Positions 45,797 through 56,789 of a stretch of 64,000 bases of DNA are shown here, piece after piece (positions within the stretch are counted from its first letter, which is position 1; every line of letters begins with the position of its first letter). The DNA is from Psilocybe azurescens (Eukaryota > Basidiomycota > Agaricomycetes > Agaricales > Agrocybaceae). The position numbers and the translations under genes were made by a program. The stretch is taken from NCBI GenBank assembly GCA_023853785.1, contig JAJIRX010000620.1, forward strand, positions 1-64,000, in the 5' to 3' direction. Below the pieces are notes generated by a model that ran no database searches, was not told the DNA's origin, and saw only the letters and a list, made by a program, of their open reading frames with translations.

Positions 45797-47276
45797 ATTT
45801 GGCTTGAGCGTTCGGTTCCTCAACTTCGTCCGGCCTTTCTTACCCATACTACCAGAAGTTTCCTAACCCAATCGCAAAATATGTTTCCTTTCGTTAAACT
45901 CCACACAACACGCACTGACCATCGTACCACAAGGTGCTATCTTCCTGGTGTGCTCAAAAGTTCCCCCGTACGACGTCTTGTCCTCTGACTCATCTGACCC
46001 TCTCTACTGGATGTGTCATCGTTGCCTCTAACCGTGGAACACTCATGGAACCCAGTATCACGCCCATTATCACTCCTGGATTGGTCATGCAACTTTTGGC
46101 CGGTGCGAACCTCATCAATGTGGATTTAGGTCTTAGGGTGAGTCGGAAGTTGTTCAGTGGTGCTCAGAAATGTGAGTGTCGTGTCATCTTGTGTCGTGTA
46201 CATTCCAATCTCCCTCCGTCCGCACTCTTCTCTTTCTCCTCCCTCATCCATGTACACGCGCGCGCAGAGAAGCTGAAATACCGACTAAAATTTAGCAATC
46301 TTTGCTCTCAATATCTCCCTTGGCCAAGCCACTGTCTACGTGGTCACAGAGCTGTACGGCTAGCCGTTCGACTTCGGGGCCGGAGCCTGCTTCTTGCTCA
46401 TCATCCAGCTTCTTGTTGCCGCGCTCATCGTGATACTCCTGGACGAGCTCCTGCGGATGGGTACAGTCTGGGATCGGGCATCAACCTGTTCATCGCGACC
46501 AACATCTGCGAGTCGATCATGTAGAAAGCGTTCTTGCCTACCACTGTGAACATCGGCTGAGCGCATTGACGGGCAATGAGTTCATACTGTCGCAGATGCT
46601 GGCGACTCGGTTCCCGCAGAACTTGCTAGTTAAGGTTTTGGGTGTTCGGGAAGTTCGTTTTGTGTTTTTTTTCTAAAGATGTTGGGATTTTGGCTGATGC
46701 ATTTTCATCGTTCTCTTGCTACTTGTTTCCCTTCCCTCGGATCAGCAGCCCCTCGAAGACTCCACGCAACTCCATGCGACAGGCGGGATTGCATGCTACA
46801 TGTTCCCACCGCACATCGTCCCAATCCACACGGCAATCCACATCATGTTCATGCTCAGTGTGGGTGTGCGCCGTTTAGTAAGACGTGGATTGAGATCTCT
46901 GGGAGTGGGCCTCGGGATATGGCGAAGCAGCTGAAGGATCAGCAAATGGTGTGTCTTTTTCTCTTGCGCATTGGTCCCCATTTCCACGTCCCCAAAGCCA
47001 CGCCACGTCCCTATCCATCCCCTCTATTTCTTTTTGTTTTCTTATCTGCATATTTTCTCTATCGCTTTAACCTTTAATTTGTACACTAAATCGCTCTCTC
47101 ACTGACAAGGTCATGGCCGGCCACCGCGAAGGCTTGATGTACAAGGAGCTGAAGCGCGTAATCCCAACGGCGACTGCATTCGGCTACGCAATCCTCGACT
47201 TGCTTTCTGTGGCGGCGGACCTGTCGGGTGCGATTGTGAGTGGCATGGGGATCTTGGTGGATGTTACTATTATTTA
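45797..47276 (+). pseudogene. Sec61 alpha subunit (SecY family) pseudogene
   Basis: Sec61 alpha is the multi-spanning pore of the ER protein translocon. Readable in order: VRFLNFVRPFLPILPEVS (45799 on), FLVCSKVPPYDVLSSDSSDP, VIVASNRGTLMEPSITPIIT and MQLLAGANLINVDLGL, SLGQATVYVVTELYG, LLVAALIVILLDELLRMG, SGINLFIATNICESIM, then a jump to [38 protein letters not shown] and [20 protein letters not shown]. About 120-140 residues between the TTVNIG and ALTGNEF blocks are missing. The start codon is TTG where ATG is expected. Stops at about 46363 (TAG for Gln), 46522 (TAG for Trp) and 46558 (TGA) fit C/G to T/A changes. It ends early at TAG near 47274. A working copy must exist elsewhere. Confidence 0.82.
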
Positions 47277-47351
47277 GATCAGAACGAGAATGAGAAACAA
47301 AAATGAAACAGAACATCAATCGACCAGGGAGGGAAAAAACGGAGAGGAACC

Positions 47352-48453
47352 TCAGTCCTTCACGACCTCAGTAGACCCTTTTCTCGCGTCCTCGCTCGCC
47401 ATCCGCGCGCTTGCTGAATTCCCTACGCTCGACTCACTCAGTGGAAAACACAGCCCTCCAATTGTCGTCGACACGTACGATACAGCCATAGGCAACGGAT
47501 CCTGTCCCTGCCCCTGCGTGATCTCACCATCCGACTCGGGCGACGGCAGCTCACTCGCACTCCTCGTCCGCCCTGCATTATTAGCCGCCGCCACCACACG
47601 CAGCAGCTGCCCGCTGCCCCTTCTCCGCTTCACCTTCGTGCTTGCTGCCCCCACCGTCTCTGTGCTGCTGGATGACGAGGCACACGCATTCGCGTTTGAC
47701 AACTCGGGTGAGAATTCGGCCGCAAAGCCTTCGACAGCATACGCTTTAGGAATGGACTGGAGAGCTTCTCTTCATCGCCAAGGTCGTACACACGTACGAG
47801 GGGTAGCCGCACATGTGCAGCCGCTGCCGCTGCAAAACGCTCCTGCGTGTGCAGATGCGAGGTTCGATTTTGCTTGCGAGAGATGGGAGTGTGGGTGCGG
47901 GAAGGGTTTTGGGTTGTTCGTGGTTGTGTTGTTGTTGTCGTTCGTGTAGTTGGAAGAGTGGCCAGCGGCAGATAAGTGCCCTAACCACCAATCCGATGAC
48001 GACACCGTTGACAGCGGGAACCCGCTTGAGCACGCAGGCGCAGACCGCGCCTACGTCCAAATCGACGACCTGTGAATCCTCATAGAAGGCGGTGGCAGGC
48101 CAGGATGCAGCCGTCGTCGTCATATTGTCCCTCCGCTCCCTCTCCTTCCACTCTCTGGGACTAGGCGGCGGACTATCTAGCTCCTTGTCGTCATCCAGAA
48201 CATACGCCTGCATCTGTGCTTTATGCTGTTGCTTCTTTAAATTCAGCTGCGGCTCCGGCTGTTTCTGCTTCAGAATCCCATTGGCATTGGCATTGGCATT
48301 GGCATTCCCCTCTCGAAATTCGAAGTTCTTGCCAAAGTTCAGCCCGACCTTCGGCGAGCGCGTGAACAGGCCAACAAGCTCCGCCGGAGAAAGTGTAGCA
48401 AAGATCTTGCTGGTGGAGGTGAGCGCGACGCCCTTCATCGTAGAAGCAGGCAT
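47352..48453 (-). CDS. Hypothetical Ser/Ala-rich protein
   Basis: A 235-codon frame (48453-47746) opens MPASTMKGVALTSTSKIFAT and carries an NANANAN tract from a GCATTG repeat at 48281-48304. A following Ser-rich frame (47702-47352) could be a second exon. A stretch VPAVNGVVIGLVVRALI could be a membrane segment. The plus strand also has a long frame, typical for such GC-rich sequence. No homologue recognised. Confidence 0.3.
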
Positions 48454-48622
48454 GAATTTGGAGGAGTACGTAGCGAATGGGCAGCGGGCGGTGTCTCGAG
48501 GGCGGGATTCATGGTTGTAGTGTGGCTGTTATTCGTGTTGGTGTTGGTATGATTGTTATTAGAGGTGTGGATGAGGTTTCCCTGCTGTGCGGGATTCGGA
48601 CGGCTTGAGGTGATTTTTTAAC

Positions 48623-49335
48623 TTATTCGAGAGGATTATTTTTCTCCTGACCTGAAGACGAGAATGTGAGCATGAAGACCGAAGGTGGGAACAAAGTGCA
48701 AAGAGCAACAACGCTGGCCTCCTGAGCGAGGACAGGAACAATGGGTAAGAAAACAAGAAGAGAAAGATCTAAATAGACGAACGAACCTTTCGCCGACCCC
48801 GCCCCTACCTTCCTCATCCTCGCCTCATCCTCCCTCTTCATGTCCTCCGGCCTACACTCCTCTGCCCGCAGCACCGCCTCTCTGTCCAGCACCCGCTGCA
48901 CCTGCAACTCTACCTCCTTTCTCACCGCCTCCTCCTGAGGAATCACACCTGGTCGATCTCAACTTCTCGCGCGCGCACAGCCTCTATGATCTCCTCCTCA
49001 CGCCTTGCGAGTGCCAGTGCCACTTCTTCTTCGCATTTCATATATAACACGCACAGCTCTTCTTCACACCGTGCAATAGCCTGGTTCGCCACATGCTCGA
49101 CATCCTGCTAGAGGTATTGGGGTTGTTGTTGTTGTTGGATCTGCAAGGAGGATGATTGAAACTGCTCGCACAGCTGGGCGACGAGGTGCAGGAGCGAGGT
49201 GATTTCTTGGTCTTTAGAGCTAACCATAGAGGTGAGGTGTCGTTCGCTCTCGTGGAGGTTGTGCTCGTGCCCGAGATTTCGCGTCCTTTGGTGGATTCTG
49301 CGGTACAGTAGGCTTTGATGGTCGCGAGCCTGCAA
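48623..49335 (-). CDS. Coiled-coil gene or fragment, product unknown
   Basis: In one frame the minus strand reads ERHLTSMVSSKDQEITSLLH, LVAQLCEQFQSSSLQIQQQQ, then (after a stop near 49112) AIARCEEELCVLYMKCEEEV and ALARREEEIIEAVRAREVEI, and after a shift EVELQVQRVLDREAVLRAEE. These are long charged helices as in coiled-coil proteins. A CAA repeat (GTTGTTGTTG at 49121-49135) gives the glutamines. I cannot name the protein. Confidence 0.4.
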
Positions 49336-49399
49336 GGATATAGCATCATATCAGGAATAGAATAGTAGGCTTGAGGATGCAAATTGAACATGATTATAA

Positions 49400-50735
49400 T
49401 CTGGGGTATTCAACATGGCATGCACGTTGAGATTGTGCATGCACTTAATGACAGAGATGGGAGCCTGTGATTATCCGCGGGGCGGTGGTGGGATTCAGCC
49501 TTGCTATACGCCCATATCTATATTAATCCCTATTGTTTGGAGATATACGAACCAGAAATAATCTTACCAGATGAAGATGTTGAGTTCCAAGTGGATCTTG
49601 GCTTCGTGAAAGGGCGGTTTGAGCGCGCAGAGCTTGTATATCAGGCTACCCTGTCAAATTTTGAGTCACATGACTTTTCCTGTATGAGTTCTGGGGACAT
49701 GTAGTACAGAATCTGGGGTGGTGGTAAACGTGAATGACGACGACGGATATGGTTTGAAGTTCGAAGTTAGGCAGAGATGGAAAAATGATTGTGTATAAAA
49801 GTGCTGGTGAATACTCGAGTAGTGTTCAGTTCAATACCCGAACCATGTCCTCATCTCCTTTCTACATAGCTATAAATCGCTGGACGTCATTTGATGCTGC
49901 TACGTAGTCTCTCAAGGCGCCGAGTGTCATTTTGTGATCAGGCCGTTGCAAGTGAAGGGTGGTCAAGAAGAGGATGATAGGGACGAAGTGCTTGGGGATG
50001 ACTAGTGACTTCTGCCCGAGCTCAAGGTCTATTTAATCCCCACCCTTCTCCTCCACTCTTGTCTGCCCCAAAAGCCCCAATTAAAGGCCACCCTGCGCTA
50101 TCTTATATGCAGTTCTTCTAATGAAACACCGCGTAACGCTGGCATCGTAGAAAGCTTTTGGTAATATCCGGTTCTGTTCCAATGAGTCAAAAACTAATGG
50201 TAATATCAATATCAAATGGGAGGATTGTGGACCTGTGCGTGGGCTGCCGCCCAGGAAGAGAGGCAGAGGTAGAAGTACGAGGAGTGGATTGCGGACGTGT
50301 GCCCGGGCTGCTGAATAGGGAGAAGAAGGCGTCATGGAGGAGATGGAGGAGGGGTACGATCCGTCGTCGGTTATGAATAAGTATGCAGGGATGGATCATT
50401 GTTGAGCGCCCAAGTCCCAAATCGAAGTGCATCAACGATACTCCAGAGTCCAGCTCCTATTACAACGAATAACTTGATGTGCCCATTAAAAATCATAGAG
50501 AGATACTTCGACTGACATGTACACATCCTGCGATATGACGATACTGCTCTTTCATATGGGAAGTAGCCTAACTGTATGATACTCCATGCTCATGCAGAAG
50601 CTTCTTTATAAAATCCAACCCATAATCTGTGTCTGAGGCTGCCGGTGGAAGACATAGATAATGGACATCCCATTCAGATGAAGCAAGCGGGAAAGGGACC
50701 CGGGCAGATAGAAGAATTCCCCATACCATATTCTG
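49400..50735. other. Unassigned stretch
   Basis: Short frames only (for example 49501-49704 with IILPDEDVEFQVDLGFVKGR). No motif or repeat I can support. Confidence 0.3.
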
Positions 50736-50744
50736 GGGCACAGG

Positions 50745-50890
50745 AAAATGTCCGTGCCGTGTCCGTGCTGTCAGTGCATGTCCGTGCATGTCAGTGCATG
50801 TCAGTGCATGTCAGTGCAAAGTCAGTGCCTACCAGACTCACGTCAGTGCAATCCTGCTTAGACATACAAAATGTCAGTGCAATGTAAGTG
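50745..50890. repeat. GTCAGTGCAT decamer array
   Basis: At least five copies of GTCAGTGCAT or GTCCGTGCAT in a row at 50758-50820, then scattered CAGTGCA words to 50882. The same words occur at 24905-24950. Confidence 0.8.
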
Positions 50891-51003
50891 AGGTAATAAA
50901 ATCTGTAATTAACATGCATTTGGAGGGCTAGTCGGCCCAGCGGTTGTGTGCCACTTCAACTTGGAATCTCAATGGCTGTGCTGAGTGTGGGAAATACCTG
51001 AAA
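50865..51003 (+). repeat. Dispersed repeat, partner at 24760-24905
   Basis: Shares CATTTGGAGGGCTAGTCGGC, CCCAGCGGTTGTGTG and GTGCTGAGTGTGGGAAATAC with the first copy in the same orientation. 51004-51284 shows no further feature. Confidence 0.6.
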
Positions 51004-51284
51004 GTGACCAACTCGACGACTTAAGTATTGTCTGCAGGTTGAAGCTTGGATATCAAAGAGTAACTGAAGCAGCATTACATTTTGTACGGTAGTATAGTAT
51101 ATAAATATGAGCAAAAATGAGCTCACCCTATTTGATGAAGGTGCTACATCACGTATAACATTATACCGACCACTTAGTGGCTGTGCTGAAAAGCGACAGC
51201 CCTTGCGAGTGAGCGCCTATGCATGTACAAGTGCAGGGAACCGGTATTCTTATTCAAAATAAATTAAATACGGTACTAGTTTGC

Positions 51285-52793
51285 CTATTTTTGAATAGGT
51301 CTTGGCCTGGGGCGTGGTTGTGCAGGTTCTTTGGGAGTGGGTCTCTTAGGAAAGTCAACATAATTGCTGCCACACTTTAAAATTGCGACGGTTAGAGAAA
51401 TAAATCAAGAATCCAAGAAATAGCAATGTGCTCACCATTAGCTCGGTTTCATCCTCCAGTCCATCTCTATCTCCACCATTCCACTCATCTGGTAAGTCAC
51501 CATAAGGGATCCAGTCATCCTGATGGTTTCCAACATCCAGACCCCATTGTTCATTTCCAGCAACCCCAGCGCGAATTGAATTCTCAAACATCTCTTCCTC
51601 AAGGAGGGAAAGACATTCAAGATCAACATCCTTCTTAAGAATCTCCTGTGTAGTGCGAGGGCCTGCACTGAGCGGCCCAGGCTTTGTTAATTAATATATC
51701 CTTCTTGGCATTGTCCGAAGAATTTTCGCTGATGAGAAATGCAATATAAACTGTATATGCATGTGAGATGGGAAGAAGAAATATCCAGTCACGTCGGAGG
51801 GATATGTTGCCTGAAGTGATCTTGCATTCAAACCAGTTCATGATTTCGGCGCACTCGGTCATGGTAAGAGGACCGGTATACGGAATGATGGTTTTTGAGA
51901 TATTTTTATCGGAAGACTCCAGCCATGCCTTTGCAGGAATGAGAGTGGAATCAAGTTTTGAAGGGTCATAAAGAAGCTGATGGAGTGTTTCTCTTGCGGG
52001 TGTCAGCGCCCTATTGACCTTGTTAGAGTATGGAATTAATGAGGGATTTGATAGAAGGTCTTCATCAGTTGGAATCTGCCATGTGGGTGTCCACTTTCCG
52101 AGCTAATATAGAACAAATAATCAGTCCATATAACCACAAGCTATCAAGTCATACACACCTGAATTTGACGTCGTCCATGTCTATCTCCCCAAAGAGAATC
52201 AATAACATCTGAGAAGGGTACAAGGCTCACACTATCCGGTGTAAGCCCTGGAGTGATAATTTCACAACCTCTCCAACAGTGCACGGTTAAATACCCATTG
52301 CTATCCTGAAGCGAAATGAGGCGTGCAGGATACCAGAAGCTTTCATGTTTCACAAGGACTCCCCCTTCCTCGACGTAGCTGCTCTTTGAGCGGTTTTTTG
52401 GATAGTGTACGTTCTTCCATTTCACTATAAATTGAAATATATGAGCAAGAGAAAGAAACTGATGAAGTAAAGACTGCTAAGTACCGTCGCAGAGAAGTTC
52501 TTGTTGGCTTCTTCTTGTTAAGTCCATACATTGCACGAGCGTCATACACATTACACTCGTGACAAAGGAATACATCATCCTTGCCCAATTTGCAAGCAGA
52601 CCCATTCCGCTGACAGGCAATATGTGACCATTCGCTGCACCCGAAGCACTGAATGGCTTCGCCTTCAAGATCAGATCTATACAGAATATTACCATCCCCA
52701 CTAGCTCCACATCGACAGTTTATTGCAAATAATGAATCAGGAAGTGAAGGAGCAGGTGATTTTGGAGGGGAGATTGATTTATCCTTTGGGGGA
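51285..52793 (-). pseudogene. PHD-finger protein of a multi-copy Agaricomycete family, 5' end cut by a repeat
   Basis: The first visible exon has a canonical C4HC3 PHD finger: INCRCGASGDG, AIQCFGCSEWSHIACQRNG and LCHEC (about 52718-52535); such modules read histone tails. Then GVLVKHESFWYPARLISLQD and CWRGCEI, SDVIDSLWGDRHGRRQIQ, an intron, LGKWTPTWQIPTDEDL, IIPYTGPLTMTECAEIMNWF, RRDWIFLLPISHAYTVYIAF, and after a one-base shift near 51668 ECLSLLEEEMFENSIRAGVA and GNEQWGLDVGNHQDDWIPYG, ending in a Pro/Arg-rich tail at TAG 51285-51287. Upstream, coding sequence (SISPPKSPAPSLPDSL) runs straight into the T-tail of the composite repeat at 52794, so the 5' part is missing or displaced. Confidence 0.6.
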
Positions 52794-53131
52794 TAAAAAG
52801 GAGGTCTTTACACAGCCCCCATTTTTTGGTCGGACTCCGGTCGAACTCCGTCGGACTTTCTATATTCAGAATGACAATTTTTCTGGTCTAGGACTGCTGA
52901 AATTTTCCGGTGAGATTCCGGTGAGATTCCGGTGAAAGTCCGACCGGACTACAAGTCCAACGGACTGTCCACTGGAAATGACCGGACAGGACCAACGGAA
53001 GTCCAATGGAAGTCCATTGGAATCCCACCGGACATGACCATTGGAATTCCAGCCGGACAAGTCCAACAGAATTCCAATGGAAGTCCAACGGATGTCCTTT
53101 TATTATAATTTATACTAGTATAGAAAAAAAA

Positions 53132-53207
53132 GACACTAGCGAGAATTGAACTCGGGCATCGGAGAATGCCGGACGCAAGCAGGATAAACCAACTGAGCCA
53201 CAAAGGC
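53132..53207 (-). other. tRNA-like block, copy 2
   Basis: 76 nt with A box TGGCTCAGTTGG and B box GAGTTCAATTC and a foldable T-arm; the D and anticodon arms do not fold well. A run of eight T follows. Confidence 0.7.
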
Positions 53208-53439
53208 TTATGAAAAATAATAAAATTAGTTAAATACATAGCGATGCCGCCGAAATTCTCGGCACTGCTCGGCACGGGACAAGCAACAACGCCGCACGTG
53301 ACATATTGATGCCACGTCGGTCCGTTGTTGATTCCGACCCCAACCCTTTTTCCTTCCACCACCACCACCGCCCTCGTCGGTCGGAGCCAGGCGAGAGCCA
53401 ACCCGACGCGACAGAGGACGAGAACGACCACGACGGCCA

Positions 53440-54460
53440 CACCGACAAGGACGAGGACGACTGCGACAGCGACAACGAGGACGCCGGACGAGGACCACGA
53501 CGAGGACCGCGAGGGCGAGGGGCGAGGACCGCGAGGGCGAGGGCGAGGACCGCGAGGGCGAGGGCGAGGACCGCGAGGGACCAGCGAGGACGACGGCTAG
53601 GACGACGGCTAGGACCACGACCACGACGGTGAGGACCAAGACACCGGCGTGGACCAGGACGACGGGCGAGGACGGGCGGCGAGAGCAAGGAGACGACGGC
53701 GAGGGCGAGTACGGCGAGAGCAAGGACGACGGCGAGGGTGAGTACGGCGGGCGAAGACGAGTACGGCAGCGAGGGCGAGTACAGCGGCGGGGACGAGAAC
53801 GACGGGCGGGGACGAGGAGACGACAGCGAGGGCGAGTACAGCGGCGAGGGCGAGTACAACAGCGGGGACGAGGACGACAGCGAGGGCGAGTACGGCGGCG
53901 AGGGCGAAAGTACGGCGGCGAGGGCGAGTACAGCGGCGAGGGCGAGTACAGCGGCGAAGGTACAGCAGCGGGGACGAGGACGACAGCGAGGGCGAGAGAC
54001 GACAGCGAGGGCGAGGAGACGACAGCGAGGGGCGAGGGAGCGACAGCGAGGGCGAGAGACGACAGCGAGGGCGAGTACAGCGGCGAGGGCGAGTACAGCG
54101 GCGGGGACGAGGACGATGGCGAGGGGCGAAGTACAGCGGCGAGTGCGAGTACAGCGGCGAGGGCGAGTACAGCGGGGACGAAGTACAGCGGCGGGGACGA
54201 GAACGACGGACGAGACACAGGGCAAGTACAGCAGCGAGGGCAAGTACAGCAGCGAGGGCAAGTACAGCAGCGGGGAGCGAGGACGACAGCGAGGGGCGAG
54301 TACAGCGGCGAGCGAGTACAGCGGCGAGGGCGAGTACAGCAGCGGGGACAAGGACGACAGCAAGGGCGAGGACGACAGCGAGGGCGAAGTACGGGCGGCG
54401 AGGACGAGTACAGCAGCGGGGACGAGGACGACAGGACGACCACAACACGCTGACGACAGC
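53440..54460. repeat. 18-bp minisatellite GAGGGCGAGTACAGCGGC
   Basis: About 1 kb of variants of this unit, with GAGGACGACAGC-type variants. Period divisible by 3 keeps all frames open. Confidence 0.88.
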
Positions 54461-54741
54461 AGCGACGCGTACCACGACACGTACGGACAACAGCGACACG
54501 TACCACGACACGTATGGACGACACCGACGACAATACCAACACGTACCACGGCAGGTACGGCCGACGACAACACCCGATGGCGACACCGACGCATACAACG
54601 ACGGGTACGGCTGACCACGACGTCGATAACGCAGACGACGACACCACCAATGTACCCTCGCGCCCCCTTTTTCCGTTCTTTCTTTCTGTTTTTCTTTTTT
54701 GTTTCTTTTTTATTATGTTTTTATTTTATTTTTACCTGTAT

Positions 54742-54963
54742 ATAATCATGTAGTATATAGTTTTTAATATATTATATTACATTGTCACATAAATTTAAGC
54801 TAAGATTAAAGTATTCCAGTTGGAATCCAATTGGATTCCATTCCATGTGAATTTAAAGTTGGACTTAGTGAAATTCACAAAGTCAGATAATAATGTAGTA
54901 TATAGTTTACAATATATTATATTACATTGTTACATGAATTAAAGATAAGATTGAAGTATTATT
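54742..54963. repeat. Pair of about 75-bp direct repeats
   Basis: 54742-54816 and 54888-54963 share ATGTAGTATATAGTTT, AATATATTATATTACATTGT and AAGATTAAAGTATT or AAGATTGAAGTATT, 146 bp apart. They flank a small GGAATCC-rich piece. Confidence 0.65.
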
Positions 54964-55034
54964 CTAGTGACCTAGCTTCCTTAATATGGCTCCCAAAGCT
55001 TCCAAGAACACTGCTACTGTCCCTAACTCCCTCC

Positions 55035-55405
55035 CAAGTCTGCAATTAAACCAGCGACAGTCCACTGGACATCCACTGGACATCCACTGGACATCCACTG
55101 GACTCCACTGGACAGAGCACTCTTGGATCTGGTCTAATTAAGTGCTGAGAGTCCAGTGGAAGTCCACTGGAAGTCCAACGGAAGTCCAATGGACTGGACA
55201 GTCCGGCCAGTCCGCCTGTTTTCTGTCTTGAAGTGACTTGACCGGACTTTGACTGAATTTGGCCGGACTCTGACTGGACTGGTACCGAATTTTGTCAAGT
55301 CCAATGGAATCCGTTGGACGTCCAATGGACTGTCCATTGGAATTGGCTGGGTCCGGTGAAAGTCCATTGGAGTCCAACGGAATATGGGGGCACTGTAAAG
55401 TACAC
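55035..55405 (+). repeat. Related GGACTTCC-type repeat block in plus orientation
   Basis: Starts with four copies of CCACTGGACAT, followed by AGTCCAATGGA/AGTCCACTGGA variants and ends GGGGGCACTGTAAAGTACACC, which parallels the tail of the tRNA-headed repeat (GGGGCTGTGTAAAGACCTCC). No tRNA-like head is seen. Just upstream an ATG frame opens MAPKASKNTATVPNSLPSLQ (54987 on) and runs into the repeat, so the array may have invaded a gene start. Confidence 0.55.
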
Positions 55406-55479
55406 CAAAACCGTGCCTCTTCAAATCCAGCCATACAGAGATATTTAAACATCTGGAGGATTGGAGGCAGCATGGTATG

Positions 55480-56186
55480 TTAAGCTTCTCATGCGAAACC
55501 TGAGCGCTGTGCGGGACCAGGTGGTGATGCATTATACGGCGGATGACGAGATACTGAATGCAACTCATGGGGAGACTTTGAAGGTTGGGATCATACCCAT
55601 CAATTCCACACCGGCCAGTCTCCCAGAGCGTCGTCCGATAGGACAGCTTCCAAGACAATGGATAACAACCACTCACCCATCCCGCATATTCCCGTCGGGG
55701 GAGAAGAGAGATATAGTCAACGGACCAAGTATCTCTCCTTGGTATTGATCATGGCTGAGTCTGGAGCGATCTATACTAGCGCGAAATCGATCCAATTGAT
55801 CATATACTGAACGCAGGTATGATTATGGAGCTTATGCTAGCTCAGCTCAGCGTAAGTCTTTTGATCTCGAATTTGAAATAGAAATCAAATTTTATTGTGA
55901 AATGCTCAATATTCCACATGCAAAAGTTGCTCCATAGTCATCGTATTTTGGGTCGGACTCGCGCAGGAATATAATGGTTCTTCTGCAGGGCAAGGTTGTG
56001 AGCAGGCTCGTAACTGCATCAATGACTGGTCTAACAATAAAGGAGTTCATCATTTCTCCACGTTCCACACAGCTTGAGGATACACCACGCACACCAAAGA
56101 ATGAGGAGATAGACATAGAGCATAACGTAGAACATAGTGTGGTAAGACATAGATTGGGGCAGTCAAGGGCCATCAATCTAATGTGA
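55480..56186 (+). pseudogene. Possible remnant of a basidiomycete membrane-protein gene
   Basis: A stretch TKYLSLVLIMAESGAIYTSA (about 55720-55780) resembles a membrane helix start in the fungal seven-helix membrane family, and a later stretch GLTIKEFIISPRSTQLEDTP resembles a cytoplasmic tail. They are separated by stops and an intron-like gap. Family assignment is weak. Confidence 0.25.
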
Positions 56187-56785
56187 ACGTAGGCCGTGTT
56201 TAGAAATAATTGGGGTGACTTCCTGACGAGAATGACCAGTCCAATATTCTGTTACATCTGAGACAGCACGATTGGTAGAGTATCTTGAGATATTTATTTC
56301 ATGGTAGCGGTTCCAACAGTGAAATACTCGCCATTGCATGTCACTATCAACGCGAGGAGGTTGAAGGTGCAGACATGCGCGATGAATTTGGGTGACGGCG
56401 CAGTGGCTTTAACAGCGCCTCTCTCTGTATTGCCCTCTCGTCGCGTGTGACTTCGCCGTTGTTCCTAAAATGCGATGCTATTTAACTGCCTTTCTCCTCC
56501 CCTCGTCTGAATCCCCCTCCACCACCTTAAAAACAACGACATTCATACAGACAACAGCCGGGAAATATCAAATTCCTCCTCAAACATGAGCTCAGGTCGT
56601 AATATTCCAACATGCGCGTCATCTTGTGTGTGCACACCAGAAATGGAATCCGACGGAGTCAGAGGGAATTGAAAGAATATCGGGATAGTGAGTTATTGAT
56701 TTTTTTTCGGTCGCTTCGCCAATCGCGACGGTTGACAATTCGATATCTGCTCCTTATTTATTGCTGACCTACATATTGTAACACC
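56187..56785. other. Intergenic, no supported gene
   Basis: Nothing recognised on either strand. Confidence 0.35.
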
Positions 56786-56789
56786 ATCT

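Larger units (their letters stand above)
52794..54660 (-). repeat. tRNA-headed composite repeat, copy 2, with GC-rich minisatellite
   Basis: Inverted relative to copy 1. The minus strand runs from a pyrimidine-rich end near 54660 through a CACGTACCACGACACGTA array (about 54465-54640), an 18-bp GAGGGCGAGTACAGCGGC minisatellite (about 53440-54460), the segment shared with copy 1 (53417-52794), the tRNA-like block (53132-53207), the GGACTTCC array and the AAAGACCTCC-T tail. It inserted next to or in the PHD-finger gene. Frames of up to 474 codons here are repeats read in every frame. Confidence 0.72.

Noticed and set aside
45353..45847. 164-codon minus-strand frame
   Set aside because: Its first part is antisense to the conserved N-terminus of the Sec61 alpha copy, and it has no recognisable motif.
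53226..54650. Long overlapping open frames (up to 474 codons) on both strands
   Set aside because: They are an 18-bp minisatellite and its flanks, so every frame stays open; composition is Ser/Pro/Leu/Arg repeats with no domain.
1..54660. A single giant transposon bounded by the inverted composite repeats
   Set aside because: The repeats look like ordinary dispersed copies (a third relative is at 55 kb), no shared target duplication can be seen because copy 1 is cut by the window, and no captain-type recombinase gene is present.
55134..55676. 180-codon minus-strand frame
   Set aside because: Its second half is the GGACTTCC-type repeat and the first half has no recognisable content.
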